A stretch of DNA of 64,000 bases from Oegoconia quadripuncta (GCA_949316235.1 OX438750.1:3610501-3674500); one strand, 5' to 3'; numbered from the stretch's first letter, positions 34,281 to 46,305 are shown. Notes: generated from the sequence alone by a model not told the origin. Program-made: numbers and translations.

Positions 34281-34569
34281 TCCAGTATGGACTTGATCGA
34301 CTTGTTTACGAATTCTTTTGTAATATATAATTTCTAAGTGTTTCAACTACAATTACTTTACATGTGTTTATATGAAACTTCCTCGCCGCTGTACGTACGC
34401 CAGGCCCTCCATTAAATTGTAAATAGGCGGAACTTACTTAAACGCTAAAAATGCTCGCTACTCTACCTATTTCACAATTAAGTACCAAACAAAATCAAAC
34501 TATCAAATTTTAAACGGATTTGATACGAAAACCGAAAAACATATATTAATAATGTATTAAAATCAAAAT

Positions 34570-34985
34570 CAAAAAATGCTTTATTTTGTAGGTACACTTA
34601 AAATAGTCAGATTTAACATTTTTAAAGCTACTGCTTGTTCAAAAGGCAATTTTCCCCTGAGAAGAACAAGCAAGAAACTCGAGAGGTCGCTCTTTTAAAA
34701 AAAGGTTTTTATATTACAAAATTATTATTTTATATTATAATATTTCATTATTAATTGTGAAATAGCCTGGTTATGCGAACGGGCTGGTTATGTCCATGAT
34801 TGTTTATCATCTAAATAATCTGATATTTTATAATATGCTTTCTTAATAAGTTTCTGTTTTATAGTATCTTTAAATTTATTGAAAGGAAGATTTTGTATAT
34901 CAACAGGAACTTTATTGAAAAAGTACTCTGTTTCATAATACTGAATAAATGTTATAAATATATTTTCTTTGCTGGAATAGATTTT
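34570..34985 (-). mobile_element. LINE 3' end with coding C-terminus
   Basis: Minus-strand codons ending at TAA 34788-34790 read FFNKVPVDIQNLPFNKFK then KAYYKISDYLDDKQSWT, a typical CR1/L2/Jockey-group C-terminus. The 3' UTR contains 'ttcttgcttgttcttctcag' and ends near 34570 at 'aaaatcaaaatcaaaaaatg'. The same 3' UTR lies at 7040 and 53817. Strongly 5'-truncated. Confidence 0.7.
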
Positions 34986-35959
34986 TATGCAACTTTAATG
35001 AAAAATACTCTATTATTAATGTACTTTAATATTACTTACGTTTTGTTTCTGGGCGACCTTGGGCCGCAGCCTACCGTTCTCTTTTGGTTGGTAAGGCGAT
35101 AATTCATAGATCAAAGAAGTTCTGCAGCAATGTAATGCTTAATTGGGCTTTGAATTTAGGGTGGTTTCATAGCTCTTTTAGTAGAGACGAAGCCGACCCT
35201 GTCAATTTAGAGAGGGAACGTCAAGATCACTCACCAGCCATTAGGCGGTTGTATACTCCGGACTCGCGGCGTTCAACATTTCCAATAGCATCGCGCGGTC
35301 AGGTTACACTGGTAGGGTCAAGGTCGTCGTGTCATCGACTGTACTAACTGGTTTCCATACAAAAGAGAAAACGTTTTCCATGTAATAGAGCTATAATAAA
35401 CCTCGATAATTTATAATTCGAATTCGACCGTATGCAAATCCTAAAGTAAAAATATTTCAAAATTGAAACGTACAAACCCAGTTCTTCATAAGTTGCTTAA
35501 CTAGCTCCTGCAGTCAGACTATAGTCCCACCTATAACTATGGACACTTAAATTCACTACGACTTAGTTAAATATTGATCACTAGATACAGGTTGACATCG
35601 AAGTCGGCAGAATTATTTCCAGGCTAAGAATCAGCTGTTCTAAACAAGAGTTCATTACCTCCTCTATAAAAGTGTGGAGCAGTAGATTTTTTTCGCCGTG
35701 TTAGAGCTGTCTCCCATAGAGAAAGTTGGTCATATTCATGTGTAGAATAGCCTGTAAAAATTCCAGCTACGTCTTAGACATCACCCTGTATGTTCATAGG
35801 AAGATACACTACGTTTGCACAGATTCAACATTCATTTACATATACTTATAAATCGTAAGAAAGCCTGTCTTGGCACTGTTTAATAGTTCCTTGCACCGCT
35901 GCCCGCACAAGAGTTAACGGCCAAGCAATATTTGTATCTTTTAACACTATTAACAACTA
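34986..35959. other. no recognisable feature
   Basis: No exon, repeat boundary or poly(A) signal I can assign between the LINE scrap and the end of ZE11. Confidence 0.4.
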
Positions 35960-37464
35960 TCAAACGTGGAAATGCTTCTTAGCAATGTGTTTATCTAAAG
36001 ACATCTTTGTAGCAAATGCTCTAGAACAGTGAAGACACGGAAAACTATACTCAGTCTCTTTCTTAGTGCGATGAGCCTTGACATTGTGATGGTACTTCTG
36101 TGAGCGAGATTTAAAACTCATGTGACAAGTTGTACACTCATACATCTCAGCTCCAGGTTTGTAGTTGTGAAACTCCATTAGGTGGCGCTTCCTAAGCTCC
36201 CACGTTGCAAACCGAGGCTTCTCTTTACAATAATTGCATAAATATGGCAAGGTTGTATGCTGAGTTTTAACATGAATGTTCCTTTCTTCTAGTGTAGAGA
36301 AAGTGGCGACGCAGCGACTGCACGTGTATTTGTTGTCGTGAGGTATTTTTGTGTGAGCTATTAGCGCTGATTCGGTGATGAAACCTTCACCGCACGTATC
36401 GCAGACATAGTTCTGGAAGTGTTCTGCTGTATGCTTCTTCAGTGATATGAAGTCGGAGAACTGGATTTTACATATGGCACATTTCCAGCAAGAGCCGTCG
36501 TTCAGTTTGAAAGGCAACACCCCTGTCTGAACATCAGCATTGATGGGCTGCTTGTGGTCATTCATCAAATGCACTATCAAATCGTCTAAGGAATCAATAG
36601 CCCTTAAACACAATTTACATTGGAGATCGGTAATATCAATTTTCAAGAACTCTTTCCGTAGTTTCCTGCTGAAAACGTGCTGAATGTTGTAATTCGCGTG
36701 TCTTGTCGCCATGTGCGTTCGGAGGCCGTTCGGATCATTGGATTGAACCCGACAAAACACGCAGTTGAAATTCTGCCCCCAAGTTCTGAAAGGTCGAGCC
36801 GTGGAACATTGGAGAATGATCTCGGTATTGCTTCGATGTTTAAGGGATTTCCCAAAGCGGGGTTTGTACGTCGCTTTGTAGCATTTGAAGTTACGCTCGT
36901 GCTGACGCAAACCGTGATCGGACAAAAACGTCGCGCTACACTTATCGCAAGTGAAAATCTTCACGTGACTTCGTAAATGACCGTTGATCTGTGAGAATTC
37001 GGAGAAGGTTTTGTCGCAATCAAGGCACATCCAAAGTCCCGTCGGGCCCTGCCGATACGGCAATACTCCGAACGGTACGTCAAAATTGACTGGCTTATTG
37101 TGATGCCGAAACAGATGATCCATAAGGGTATTTATATCTGGTATATCTTGTGTGCAAATACTGCATTTTAGTTCGGTGATATCAATTTTCAACTCATCTA
37201 CAACTTTATAGAAAGCGCTATTGTGATCAGCATTGGAATGTTTGCTCTTGATATGATTTCTTAACGCAGACATTGGCTCAAACTCGTCATGGCAATAAGA
37301 GCATATGATGCGATTAAAGCGAGTCTTGAATGGTATGGCGGTGGAATGTTTTATCATCAGTACAGCGTTCTGACGTTGTGGATTCTGGTTTACTGATCTT
37401 TCGAACAGTTTCTTTTTCGGTTTAATTTCTTTCTCATTGAGTCCGTCAATTTTCCTTGTGGACC
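35960..37464 (-). CDS. ZE11: C2H2 zinc-finger terminal exon, 12 fingers in two modules
   Basis: 500 codons behind TCTTTTTTTAG|GG. The signature occurs twice: RQNAVLMIKHSTAIPFKTRF near residue 30 and RSNTEIILQCSTARPFRTW in the middle. Each is followed by the same series of fingers, so the first four-finger module is an internal duplication of the second. Finger 4 ends in Cys (H-x4-C, RNFKC), a C2HC variant. Finger 10 has a longer Cys-to-His span. The final finger ends KKHFHV and no TGEK linker is present. ZE12 is its tandem sister 183 nt upstream. A fused-module architecture may give a longer or bipartite DNA site. Confidence 0.92.
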
Positions 37465-37560
37465 CTAAAAAAAGAAAAGAACTTCATCATTATTAAATTC
37501 GAGTACAGTCTTCATCTACTTACACTGCTTACTTTATACTGTTTTCATATTACAACATAT

Positions 37561-37566
37561 TTTATT
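37561..37566 (-). promoter_or_regulatory. poly(A) signal for ZE12
   Basis: AATAAA on the minus strand about 82 nt past the ZE12 stop and 97 nt before the ZE11 acceptor. It implies a very short 3' UTR within the inter-exon gap. Confidence 0.6.
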
Positions 37567-37647
37567 CTCTTAGGAGCAACTTAGTGAGGATCGTTGACAA
37601 TTTTGTCAAAAGAATCATACCTATTAAATTCTGCTTTGACTACGGCA

Positions 37648-39146
37648 TCAAACGTCAAAGTGTTTCTTGGCCATGTGTTTGTCCAAAAACAACTTAGTTG
37701 TAAATGCTTTGGGACAAATATTGCAAGGATAGTTGAGCTCACTTTCCTTCTTCAATCTATGCGTCCTCGCCATGTGATTATACTTTCCAGATCTAGTTTT
37801 GAATGTTTTCTGGCACGCGGAGCACTCGTACTTGTCAGCACCAGTCTTGTAATTATGAACTTCCATCAAATGCTTTTTACGTAGTTCCCAGTTAGCAAAT
37901 CGCGGTTTATCTTTACAATAAACACACATGTACGGAGTTTTCGTATGTTGAGTTTTAACATGATGATTTCTCTCATCCAAAGAGGAAAAGGTTGCTATGC
38001 AGCGACTACAATTATATTTATTTTCATGTGGTACCTTCGTATGCGCGATCATTGCCGATTCAGTTATGAATCCCTCACCACAAGTATCACACACGTAGTT
38101 CTGAAAATGTTCAGCCGTGTGTTTCTTCAATGATACAAAATCTTTGAACTCGTTCGGACATATCGTGCATTTCCAAACAGTGCCATCGTTCAGTCGAAAT
38201 GGTATCACGCCTAGTTGCCCATCTGAAATGGGCTGTTGATGATCATTTTTCAAATGAACCGTCAATGTCTCTAACGATTCAAATGTCATGAAACAAAGCT
38301 TACATTGAAGTTGTGTTACATCAATTTTAAGGAATTCCTTGCCTAAGTTTTTGTAGAACGCCGCTTGAACGTCGTATGTAGCATGTCGTGTGGACATGTG
38401 ACTTCTAAGTCCACAGGGATCACTTGATTGGACACGACAGAGCACACAATTGAAATTGCTTTTCCATGTTCTAAATGGTACAGCAGTGGAGTATTGTAGA
38501 ATTATTTCAGCGTTACTGCGATGCTTTAAGACACGGCCATTGCGTGGTTTGTAAGCTGTACGGAAGCATTTTACCTGACGGCTATGATCCCGCAAGGCTT
38601 GATCAGAAACGAATGTGGTGCCACACTTTTCGCATGTGAAATTCATGAAGTGGCTCGCTATGTGGCGCTTGAACTGTATGAACTCTACGAAAACTTTCTG
38701 ACAGTAAACACATAACCAGTTATTGTCCGAATTTTGTTTGTAGGGTAACACTCCAAACCTCGCATTGAATTTCACAGCCTTCTGATGTTCACGCGAGAAA
38801 TGTGTCATAAGCGTATCAATGTCTTGGATATCTTGACCGCAAATTTTACATTTCAAATCCGTTATATCCACTTTTATCAAATTATCTTTGGTTCTATAAA
38901 AAACATTCTTAAAGTCAGAGTTTAAATGTTCACTTTTCATGTGCTCTCTCAAATTAGCTAGAGCGTCGTATTCTTCATGACAGTATGCGCAAAGTATTTG
39001 GCTATATCTAGTTTTAAACGGGTATGCGGTAGAAAAGCTGAGTATTAGTTCAGCGTTACGTCGCTGTGGAGTCTGGTAGACAAAGACAATTTTCTTTTTT
39101 GGTTCACTTTCACTGTCACTACGTCCACGAATTTCCAATATGAACC
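37648..39146 (-). CDS. ZE12: C2H2 zinc-finger terminal exon, 12 fingers in two modules
   Basis: 498 codons behind TTTGTTTTAG|GG. Same plan as ZE11: signature RRNAELILSFSTAYPFKTRY, four fingers with a C2HC fourth (RQVKC), a basic spacer (KPRNGRVLKHRSN), a second signature AEIILQYSTAVPFRTW and eight further fingers ending KKHFDV. A Ser/Glu/Lys linker (SDSESEPKKK) lies before the first signature. ZE11 and ZE12 share the internal duplication and the C2HC variant, so duplication within the exon came before duplication of the exon. It lies 144 nt downstream of ZE13's stop. Confidence 0.92.
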
Positions 39147-39253
39147 CTAAAACAAAAAAGAAATTGGTCAGTGTCATACCACTCAATACCTATTTAATCT
39201 TTTGATATCTATGGAAATGGATGTCTAAAATAAACACCGAAATCATGCAAGTA

Positions 39254-39259
39254 TTTATT
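39254..39259 (-). promoter_or_regulatory. poly(A) signal for ZE13
   Basis: AATAAA on the minus strand 32 nt after the ZE13 stop, about 107 nt before the ZE12 acceptor. Confidence 0.65.
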
Positions 39260-39290
39260 TACTCAATATTGAAAAAACATTAAAATGAAA

Positions 39291-40357
39291 TTAATCAAAG
39301 ACTACTTCGACATCTGGATGTCGTGATTTCATATGACCGCGTAAGCTAACTTTTTGAGCGAATTTCTTGTCGCAAACTACGCACGCGAAGCGTTTTGTCT
39401 CACTATGTATCCACATGTGCTGATTTAGGCTCTTTTTCCTTGAAAACGTCTTCGCACAGACAGCGCAAACAAATAATTTCTCCCCCGTATGGCCCAATAC
39501 GTGGTCGTCTAACTCCGCTTTACATATAAACTTCATACCGCAACAGGAGCATGAGTAACCACCATCGGTGTGATGCACTGTATAGTGTCTGTAGAATATC
39601 TTTCTCGACTCAAACTTCATATCACAGTCTGGACAATCGTAAGTCATCCGCTCCTGCCCATGGTATGTCACTAGATGCTTCTGCTTCTGTTCCCAGGACA
39701 TGAATCGATCACCACAAGAAAGACAACAAAACGGTCTGCACGATATGGACTCCACAATATGTACCCTCTTTTCCATTGCAGTTGGGAACTCACGCCAGCA
39801 CTTTCTACATTGTTTCTTTCCAGAATGACTGCATCTTATGTGATATTTCAAGGCTTCATTAGTGAGATAACTTCTCCCACAGATATCACAAGTGAACTTT
39901 TGATAGTGCGAAGTTGTATGCCGACAGAGTTTAGTTATAGAGGGCAGTTTCTGGTCACAGAGGTAGCACTGCCATTTGCCTTTTTGCAATTTGTACGGTT
40001 GGAGACCAATATCATAGTTCAAATTTAGCTTTTTGCAGTCGTGGTCTAACTGTATATGTTTTGCTATAAGGTCTAAAGTTTCGAATAATTTTGAGCATAT
40101 TTTGCATTGCAGATTTGAACAGTCTACCTTTAGAAAGTCTTTGCCTTTTGCACAATGGGCGAAAGCTGTGCGCAAGTTGAAGTTTTTGTGATTCTCATCC
40201 ATGTGGGACCTGAAGTCGTTGGGATCTTCAAACTGATCGCGGCAGAAGACGCACAGTATCGACTTCCCTGGCAGTCTGAACGGATATACCGTTGCGCATC
40301 GTAAAATTATCTCAGCGTTCCGTTTCGCCATTTGTATCAGACTCACGCCTTCCGTGT
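39291..40357 (-). CDS. ZE13: C2H2 zinc-finger terminal exon, 10 fingers
   Basis: 354 codons behind CTTTTTCTAG|AC. From this exon rightward the linker is very short: only about 11 residues precede KRNAEIILRCATVYPFRLP. Ten fingers. Finger 5 (CRKCWREFPTAMEKRVH then SC) ends in Cys instead of His, a C2HC pattern shared with ZE14-ZE19. Finger 8 opens CSCCGMKF. HTGEKLFVC joins fingers 8 and 9, and finger 10 ends KSRHPDVEVVFD. It groups with ZE14-16 although 8.2 kb of mostly transposon sequence now separates them. Confidence 0.93.
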
Positions 40358-40722
40358 CTAGAAAAAGAAAAAAAATCTATTGATGACTCGGCGGAGATCT
40401 TCAGTTCAAATGACTGATGAATTATTTTCTTGTCTCTCTATACATTTCTAACTTTGTTTCGAGGGAACATCTTCATTTCTCATAATGCCTCATGAATAGA
40501 ATCTAAATTACTAATAATATTGAAAAAAATAACATAGTTTTAATGGGAACACAAGATGCTCCTGGCTGCTGTTTAAGGATCATTTTGGAAAGATGCATCC
40601 ATGAGACAAGTGTCGCTTGTATTAACCTTTCTGCTATAAATCCGTTAATATTATTAAGTTTACTTGATACGAGTACAGCTATAGGCTTGTAAATTGGTTA
40701 AGAACAAGAAACCTAACATGTA
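40358..40722. other. no recognisable feature
   Basis: AT-rich sequence upstream of the ZE13 acceptor; nothing assignable. Confidence 0.4.
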
Positions 40723-40935
40723 CAGTCTGAAACAGATAAACCTATACAGCCCGGCATAATACAATCTAAATTTTCTCAGGAAATAATGAATATTTTTCAT
40801 TAGTACTTTTGGTATATTGTTGTACTCAGTAATTGGTGCAAGTATTTTAAAAAAATATCCAAAAACGTCGATGATTTCCTGAGAAAACTTAATTTGTATT
40901 ATACAGACTTATATAGGTTACTCAGTTTCAGACTG
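40723..40935. mobile_element. TA-flanked foldback MITE
   Basis: CAGTCTGAAACAGATAAACC at the left pairs with GGTTACTCAGTTTCAGACTG at the right. 'aattttctcagg' and 'cctgagaaaactt' also pair, and TA flanks both ends. No coding capacity. One arm recurs at 6905. Confidence 0.7.
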
Positions 40936-41384
40936 TACCATTATACCATCGATCCCTCTCTTCCTCCCTTCTATACCCACATATACTTAGCGTGATATTA
41001 GTAGTCAGGGTGGTGAAATTATTCTTAGCATCTAAAAAAAAATTACCTTAAAAGGCATTGCAACTCAGTTCGTTTTACTTGATAATGCCAGCCTAAACCA
41101 AAGAAAAATTGCTTTCATGACTGTATATGCATTGAGAGGTTGAAACAAAATATTTTTAACTGCCTTCGGAGGAGCGATATCAATTGTGCAGCGATATCTC
41201 CTTGATATTCATGAAACTATTTCAATAATCCTATCTTTCTAAAAATTTCCCACATGGCAAATGTCACAACTCAACTATTTTAAGAAAACAAAGTATCTAT
41301 TGAGTAATTTTTGAGAAAATACTTTTAGTTGATCTTAGTTCTGTATCTTTTAAGATGCAATGAAGTTCATAGTGGTAATTTTAA

Positions 41385-41470
41385 TTTGACGACTGCTCCG
41401 CTGAACACCCAGACTGTGCCCCCATGGGTACGACGGATAAATTCGAATGCTCCGTTGTGCCCTTTAGTTG
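41385..41470. repeat. left member of inverted repeat flanking the LINE
   Basis: 'gacgactgctccgctgaacaccc' is followed within 10 bp by 'tgtgcccc' and then 'ggataaattcga'. The reverse complement of 44300-44405 gives the same blocks in the same order with small gaps. Confidence 0.6.
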
Positions 41471-41639
41471 TTCAGAAGGGAAGATTTGAGTTACCTGTCG
41501 TGCTCCTTTTAAGTTACGAACATATTGGAGGGACAACTAAAATGAAATATTTGTTTTAAATCTATAATGTTAAGTATTTTATTGAAACAAACAAAACTTT
41601 CTTCCTTGAAAGTTAAATTATTTTTCTACTTATAAATTA

Positions 41640-43451
41640 ATGTTTAAAGCCAAAGGTAACCCTAAAGCAACCTGGGAGGTAGTCAAGAAAATCACTAACA
41701 CCCAATTTCGCACGCAGTCGCCTAACGACCTTCTTAAATCGGATCCAGATGTTAAGACTTCCATTAACAAAGTCAATAAGTTTTTCGTCAACATTGGGAA
41801 AGAGCTTGCTGAAAAATTTGATTCCCAAGAACCACGACCAGGCGATATAAATGGAAGTTCGCAAAGCTATTCGTTAGTGATTCTACCGGTTGATGAAGCA
41901 CAAGTTGAGAGGATAATTAAAACCCTGCGATCTAATTGTGCAACAGGTTGGGATGATATATCAACCACAATACTCAAATCATCATGCACGGTGCTTGTTC
42001 CACCAGTCACACACATCTGTAACATCTCCATTAATTGTGGAATCTTTCCCAAAGCCTTTAAAAAAGCTATAATACACCCTATTCATAAGAGTGGTGACAG
42101 AGATCGTGTTACAAATTACAGGCCCATCTCAGTTCTAACAGCTCTGTCTAAAATCCTAGAACGTATACTCAATACCTGTCTTACAAAATATCTATCCAAA
42201 TATAACATCATATCTAGCAACCAATATGGTTTTCGTAAGGGTATATCTACGGAGGATGCAGTTGCCAACCTCACTGAACTGATAGTTAACGAGATAGATG
42301 AGAAACAAAACTGCTATGGAATCTTCCTCGATCTCACAAAAGCCTTTGACACGGTCTCTGTCCCTATTCTATTAACCAAGTTAGAGCACATAGGAATACG
42401 TGGCTCGGTCTTGAGCATTTTTGGGGACTACCTCCAACATCGAACACAAAGCGTTAAGATCAACTCCGAAATTAGTAAGGAGGAAGTGATAACCTATGGC
42501 GTTCCACAGGGGAGTATCCTGGGACCCACCTTATTTTCGATTTACATAAACGAGTTATGTCAGCTTTCCATCCCATATTGTAAAATATTCACCTATGCAG
42601 ATGACACGGCTCTTGTTGTGAGCGGAGATAGTTGGAGTTCAGCTAAAACAAACTCAGAGAACGCATTAAACATAGTAATGAAATGGCTAGCTGCGAATCG
42701 CCTCACTCTTAACCTCCAAAAAAACAATTTTATCAGGTTCTGTATTTCGAAAAACGCTAAACCTCCTACCGAATCCACACATATTGTGGGTCACTTTTGT
42801 ACTGACTCTCTCAGCAGCTGCAAGTGTCCTCCTATTAACATGGTCGACCATGTCAAGTACCTTGGTGTATATATCGATGAGAGACTTGACTGGAGTATTC
42901 ATATAGCCAAACTCATACCAAGAGTCCGAAGCTTAATTTATTTGTTTAAAGGCCTTCGACACTCGGCTGACACCGAGACATTGACATTGGTATATACAGG
43001 GCTGTGTCAATCCATTATATCGTACTGTATAACAATTTGGGGAGGTACTTTTAAAACAATTTTTCTTGACCTTGAGAGGGCCCAACGGGCTGTTCTTAAG
43101 GTTTTGTCGTTCAAACCACGTCGCTACCCCACATGCCAATTATATCAAGACTGCAAAACTCTAACTGTTAGACAACTCTTTATAGCACGAACTATTTTAC
43201 GAAGACATACATTAACACCTTTCAAGAGTGACATCTCACACAGACGTCGTGGCATGCCTGTCATCTCCTCTATTAAATGTCGTACGTCCTTTGCACACCG
43301 CCAACATAGAGCCTTTAGCTGCAGATTATACAATAAATTGAACAACATGTTATCTATATACACACTAAGTAAATTCGAGGTGAAAAGAAAAATGCAGTCT
43401 TGGTTACAAAAACTTAACTATGATGAGACAGAGAACTTGTTACCTATTTGA
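41640..43451 (+). CDS. LINE reverse transcriptase, open for 603 codons, 5'-truncated
   Basis: An RNA-dependent DNA polymerase of a non-LTR retrotransposon. The frame starts in the pre-RT region (KGNPKATWEVV) and contains the RT blocks in order: HKSGDRDRVTNYRPISVL, NQYGFRKGIS, FLDLTKAFDTV (first catalytic Asp), GVPQGSILGPTLF, FTYADDTALVV (catalytic YADD) and the thumb-like VKYLGVYID. A conserved C-terminal part follows (SYCITIWGG). No stop or frameshift interrupts it, so the copy is young. The endonuclease half of ORF2 and any ORF1 are absent, so it cannot move alone. The ATG at 41640 lies at the truncation point and is probably not the native start. Confidence 0.88.
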   Translation: MFKAKGNPKATWEVVKKITNTQFRTQSPNDLLKSDPDVKTSINKVNKFFVNIGKELAEKFDSQEPRPGDINGSSQSYSLVILPVDEAQVERIIKTLRSNCATGWDDISTTILKSSCTVLVPPVTHICNISINCGIFPKAFKKAIIHPIHKSGDRDRVTNYRPISVLTALSKILERILNTCLTKYLSKYNIISSNQYGFRKGISTEDAVANLTELIVNEIDEKQNCYGIFLDLTKAFDTVSVPILLTKLEHIGIRGSVLSIFGDYLQHRTQSVKINSEISKEEVITYGVPQGSILGPTLFSIYINELCQLSIPYCKIFTYADDTALVVSGDSWSSAKTNSENALNIVMKWLAANRLTLNLQKNNFIRFCISKNAKPPTESTHIVGHFCTDSLSSCKCPPINMVDHVKYLGVYIDERLDWSIHIAKLIPRVRSLIYLFKGLRHSADTETLTLVYTGLCQSIISYCITIWGGTFKTIFLDLERAQRAVLKVLSFKPRRYPTCQLYQDCKTLTVRQLFIARTILRRHTLTPFKSDISHRRRGMPVISSIKCRTSFAHRQHRAFSCRLYNKLNNMLSIYTLSKFEVKRKMQSWLQKLNYDETENLLPI

Positions 43452-44106
43452 CAATGCTCAACGATGTATACATAGTGAATAATAGCCCACACCAATAACC
43501 CACTTAACCAAGGTATATGCGCGTACACATACATACCCACACATTCAAACACATTCCGTTTAATGATCCTACTCTGTGGCTAGTAGTAGATTTTTGCTTC
43601 TAGCCGAGGCCAAGAAACCTTGTTGTTATCGTAGGACTGAGTAGGCACAAATGCAACACTACAATCGTCTCCAACTCTCCCAGACACAAACACATACACT
43701 ACCACAAATACAAACTTCCACAAATACATAAGCGATCTCTAGGCAAATTTATATGGACGTATATCATATGTGTATAATATATCTATATAACTAACTAACT
43801 AACATATACTTATATATATAAGCTAACGCAAATCGTTAAAGAATATAGTACGAAAGTGATGTGATACACCTGTCTTTACCAACATCACTATATTTTGGGT
43901 GAACCTACTGACCTCTAAGATACAGGTAATTACTACCTAGTTTAGAGCTCAGCAGTCCAACCTTGCCTACTCTTTAAAGCATGTATCCAATAGATTTCTT
44001 TTTTCTCTATAGATCTGTATAAAATGCTGTATGGAACTGTATAAAATGACGATGTAGCTGTTTATTGAAATAAATTTATTATTATTAAATTTATTATTAT
44101 TATTAA
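41640..44106 (+). mobile_element. 5'-truncated CR1/Jockey-group LINE
   Basis: A reverse-transcriptase frame (41640-43451) is followed by a 650-bp 3' UTR ending in a (TTATTA)n simple tail at about 44070-44106. The 5' part, including the endonuclease domain, is missing. It is on the opposite strand to the zinc-finger array. Confidence 0.85.
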
Positions 44107-44299
44107 TGTGTCTTTAAATTGTTATTCTTACGAAAAATTTATTTGTATTTTTTTTGTTAATTTCGGTGACTAATAAGTAGATTTTATTATAGAGATACTA
44201 TAACTTATTTGAAGTACTGTTCAGAGTCGAGTGCAAATAAAATAGTCATCATGTGTGCCATCCTTTGTAGGGGTAAAGTGGAACCATAAATATAATGAC

Positions 44300-44405
44300 A
44301 TAAGATATGCTCCACCAAAGGAGCACTACAGATCATACAAAATTTACCCGTTCTACCACCAGGGGCACACTTAGGGTGTTCAGCGGAGCAGTCGTCTTTA
44401 ATTTA
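44300..44405. repeat. right member of inverted repeat flanking the LINE
   Basis: 'ggggcacac...gggtgttcagcggagcagtcgtc' is the reverse complement of the block at 41385-41430. The pairing extends with mismatches to about 44300. The LINE may have landed inside, or near, an older element with inverted ends. Confidence 0.6.
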
Positions 44406-44998
44406 ATATTTGTAATCGGATTAGCCGGCAAGTTTTTACAAGCTCAATGAAAATTTTTACATTCATTTTTGGGGGTTTTGTCTCCATCGTTGTGGTCAAT
44501 TTTCCGACCATTGTCGTTTATGAAACGCATAATTGTCAGTACGCAGTTACAAACTTGTCGAATTGTTGCGAACTGTTGAAGTGACTTGTGTCAGGATTAG
44601 ATGCCTTTGATAAATGTCGGGTGACGTAGATAGTCAATAGAACTTAAATCACTGGCCATTCTAGCAGTGATAATAGTAGTGCAAGATGATTATTATTTAG
44701 AAGAAAATAGGCGAAGCAAAGAATTTTGAGAAAGATCCAAATTTTCTTTGGAAGTCACTGATTATAGTATAACAAAAAATCCGGATCAGTAAAGGGGCGG
44801 TAGAACATTTCTAACTAAAATAGGAAGATAATGTAACACCCTACAAACAGATATCAAACTCTTAAATCCGATATATCGCCGACTATAATTTATACATCAC
44901 TGACAATTATTTTAGCTACTGGTATTCTACAAATAAATGTGTCCAGGAGCCCAGGGTACCCAAAAACTACGAATTAGTTATTGGCTAGTCCTGTCAAC
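44406..44998. other. no recognisable feature
   Basis: No coding or repeat signal I can name. Confidence 0.4.
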
Positions 44999-45187
44999 TG
45001 TGGGAGGCCTTTATAAACGTCCGCCTATCTAGCTACCACCATCTTATCTAAATCTACCGCCGAGCAGCAATGTTGTGTTCCGGCTATTAGAGATAAGAGA
45101 GCCAGTCCTCCAAATAAGCTGGGGGTACCAGGTGAGCTAGTTTCGACCTCATCTTCTTTTAACAACTTGAGGTTAAGCGCTAAACTA
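44999..45187 (+). mobile_element. tRNA-derived SINE family A, diverged 3' part
   Basis: 'gtccgcctatctagctaccaccatcttatctaaatct', 'ttgtgttccggct', 'agataagagagccagtcctccaaataagctggg' and 'cgacctcatctt' follow the family-A order on the plus strand. The head is missing. Confidence 0.7.
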
Positions 45188-45206
45188 CTGTACAGAAAAG
45201 CTTACA

Positions 45207-45365
45207 GAAAAAGTCTTCTACGTCATCAGCGCCCTACGCGTCCAGTATAATAATGGCTTCAGGATGCTAATGGAACTGCCTCGCCTCTGCAGTGCATCAG
45301 GTATATTTGCGGATACGCGGACAGATAATTCACGAGGACTGCGTCGTTGCTCTGTAGACTGAGGG
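45207..45365 (+). pseudogene. LINE reverse-transcriptase scrap
   Basis: Plus-strand codons read VISALRVQYNNGFRMLMELP then RLCSASGIFADTRTD, matching the conserved 'YNN-x-FR-x-LLGLPR-x-CSASGMFA' region near the end of lepidopteran LINE reverse transcriptases. Stops follow at once. Confidence 0.55.
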
Positions 45366-45621
45366 CCAATTCCATCCTGAATAGCAGGGAGGGTACAACT
45401 CGCGTATCATGCGTCATATCGGTCATGTGCTAATTTTGTAATGTGTTTGTAAATTCGATTAAGTAATTGTACTAACATAGCTTGTGAGATTATTGTTATT
45501 AACTACCCACACTATAACTGGGCCAACAAAACATCTTAGTCGTTGGTTCACGCTATAGTGGGACCGCGTCACAGTAAACAAATCTATACTCGCGTTGAGA
45601 CATCCTTCAGTACCTGTGTGC

Positions 45622-45792
45622 AAAGTGTGAGTTTTGTCTCGTTTTTAACTTTACCACAGCGTTCGCGTTTACGAAAAAAGTCCCTATGAAAAAAAATAGT
45701 TTTGCAAACTATCCGCTAGGCTGCACATTTCTCCATACAAATCGTCACGTAAACGCGGTAGTAAAGTTAAGTCGAAACAAAACTCACACTCC
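45622..45792. mobile_element. short foldback MITE
   Basis: Left 'agtgtgagttttgtctcgtttttaactttaccacagcgttcgcgt' and right 'acgtaaacgcggtagtaaagttaagtcgaaacaaaactcacact' are inverted repeats of about 45 bp with mismatches. Confidence 0.65.
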
Positions 45793-46305
45793 GCCCTCAG
45801 TACACGGTTTTGGCGTATAAGTCTGAATAAAACAACCCATAAAATATCTATTTCTATTTAATTGGAAACCAAAAATATATCTCTTATAACACAATTAGGA
45901 AATCTATATATAAAGAACTAATAACATAAGACAACTTCAAGAAATACAAAACGATATTCTGTATATTTAGCTATGATACTAATATAGAAATATTTATTTA
46001 GGCGACATGCACGCACACCCTAAACGACCAGCCGCCTTATTGCCTAACATGGGCAATCTTTACCACCATTCGTCGAATTTAATATTTGAGGCTCTACTAT
46101 TGATCAAAAATTATAGTTGGCATTAGAGTCTTTCCCATTGAGTGAACAATAAGCAGAAACAATATCAGTCATACAGAGATAATCTTGTTAAAGATAAATT
46201 GCATTATATCGTTTTATGTCACCTAAATGCATAGAAAGAGCCGTACCTAATATGTCGCCCTTATGCCGATATACACCGCCTCGAACACGTGTATTAATAT
46301 TTTAC

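Noticed and set aside
41329..41559. 76-codon plus-strand frame
   Set aside because: It overlaps the inverted repeat flanking the LINE and shows no domain.
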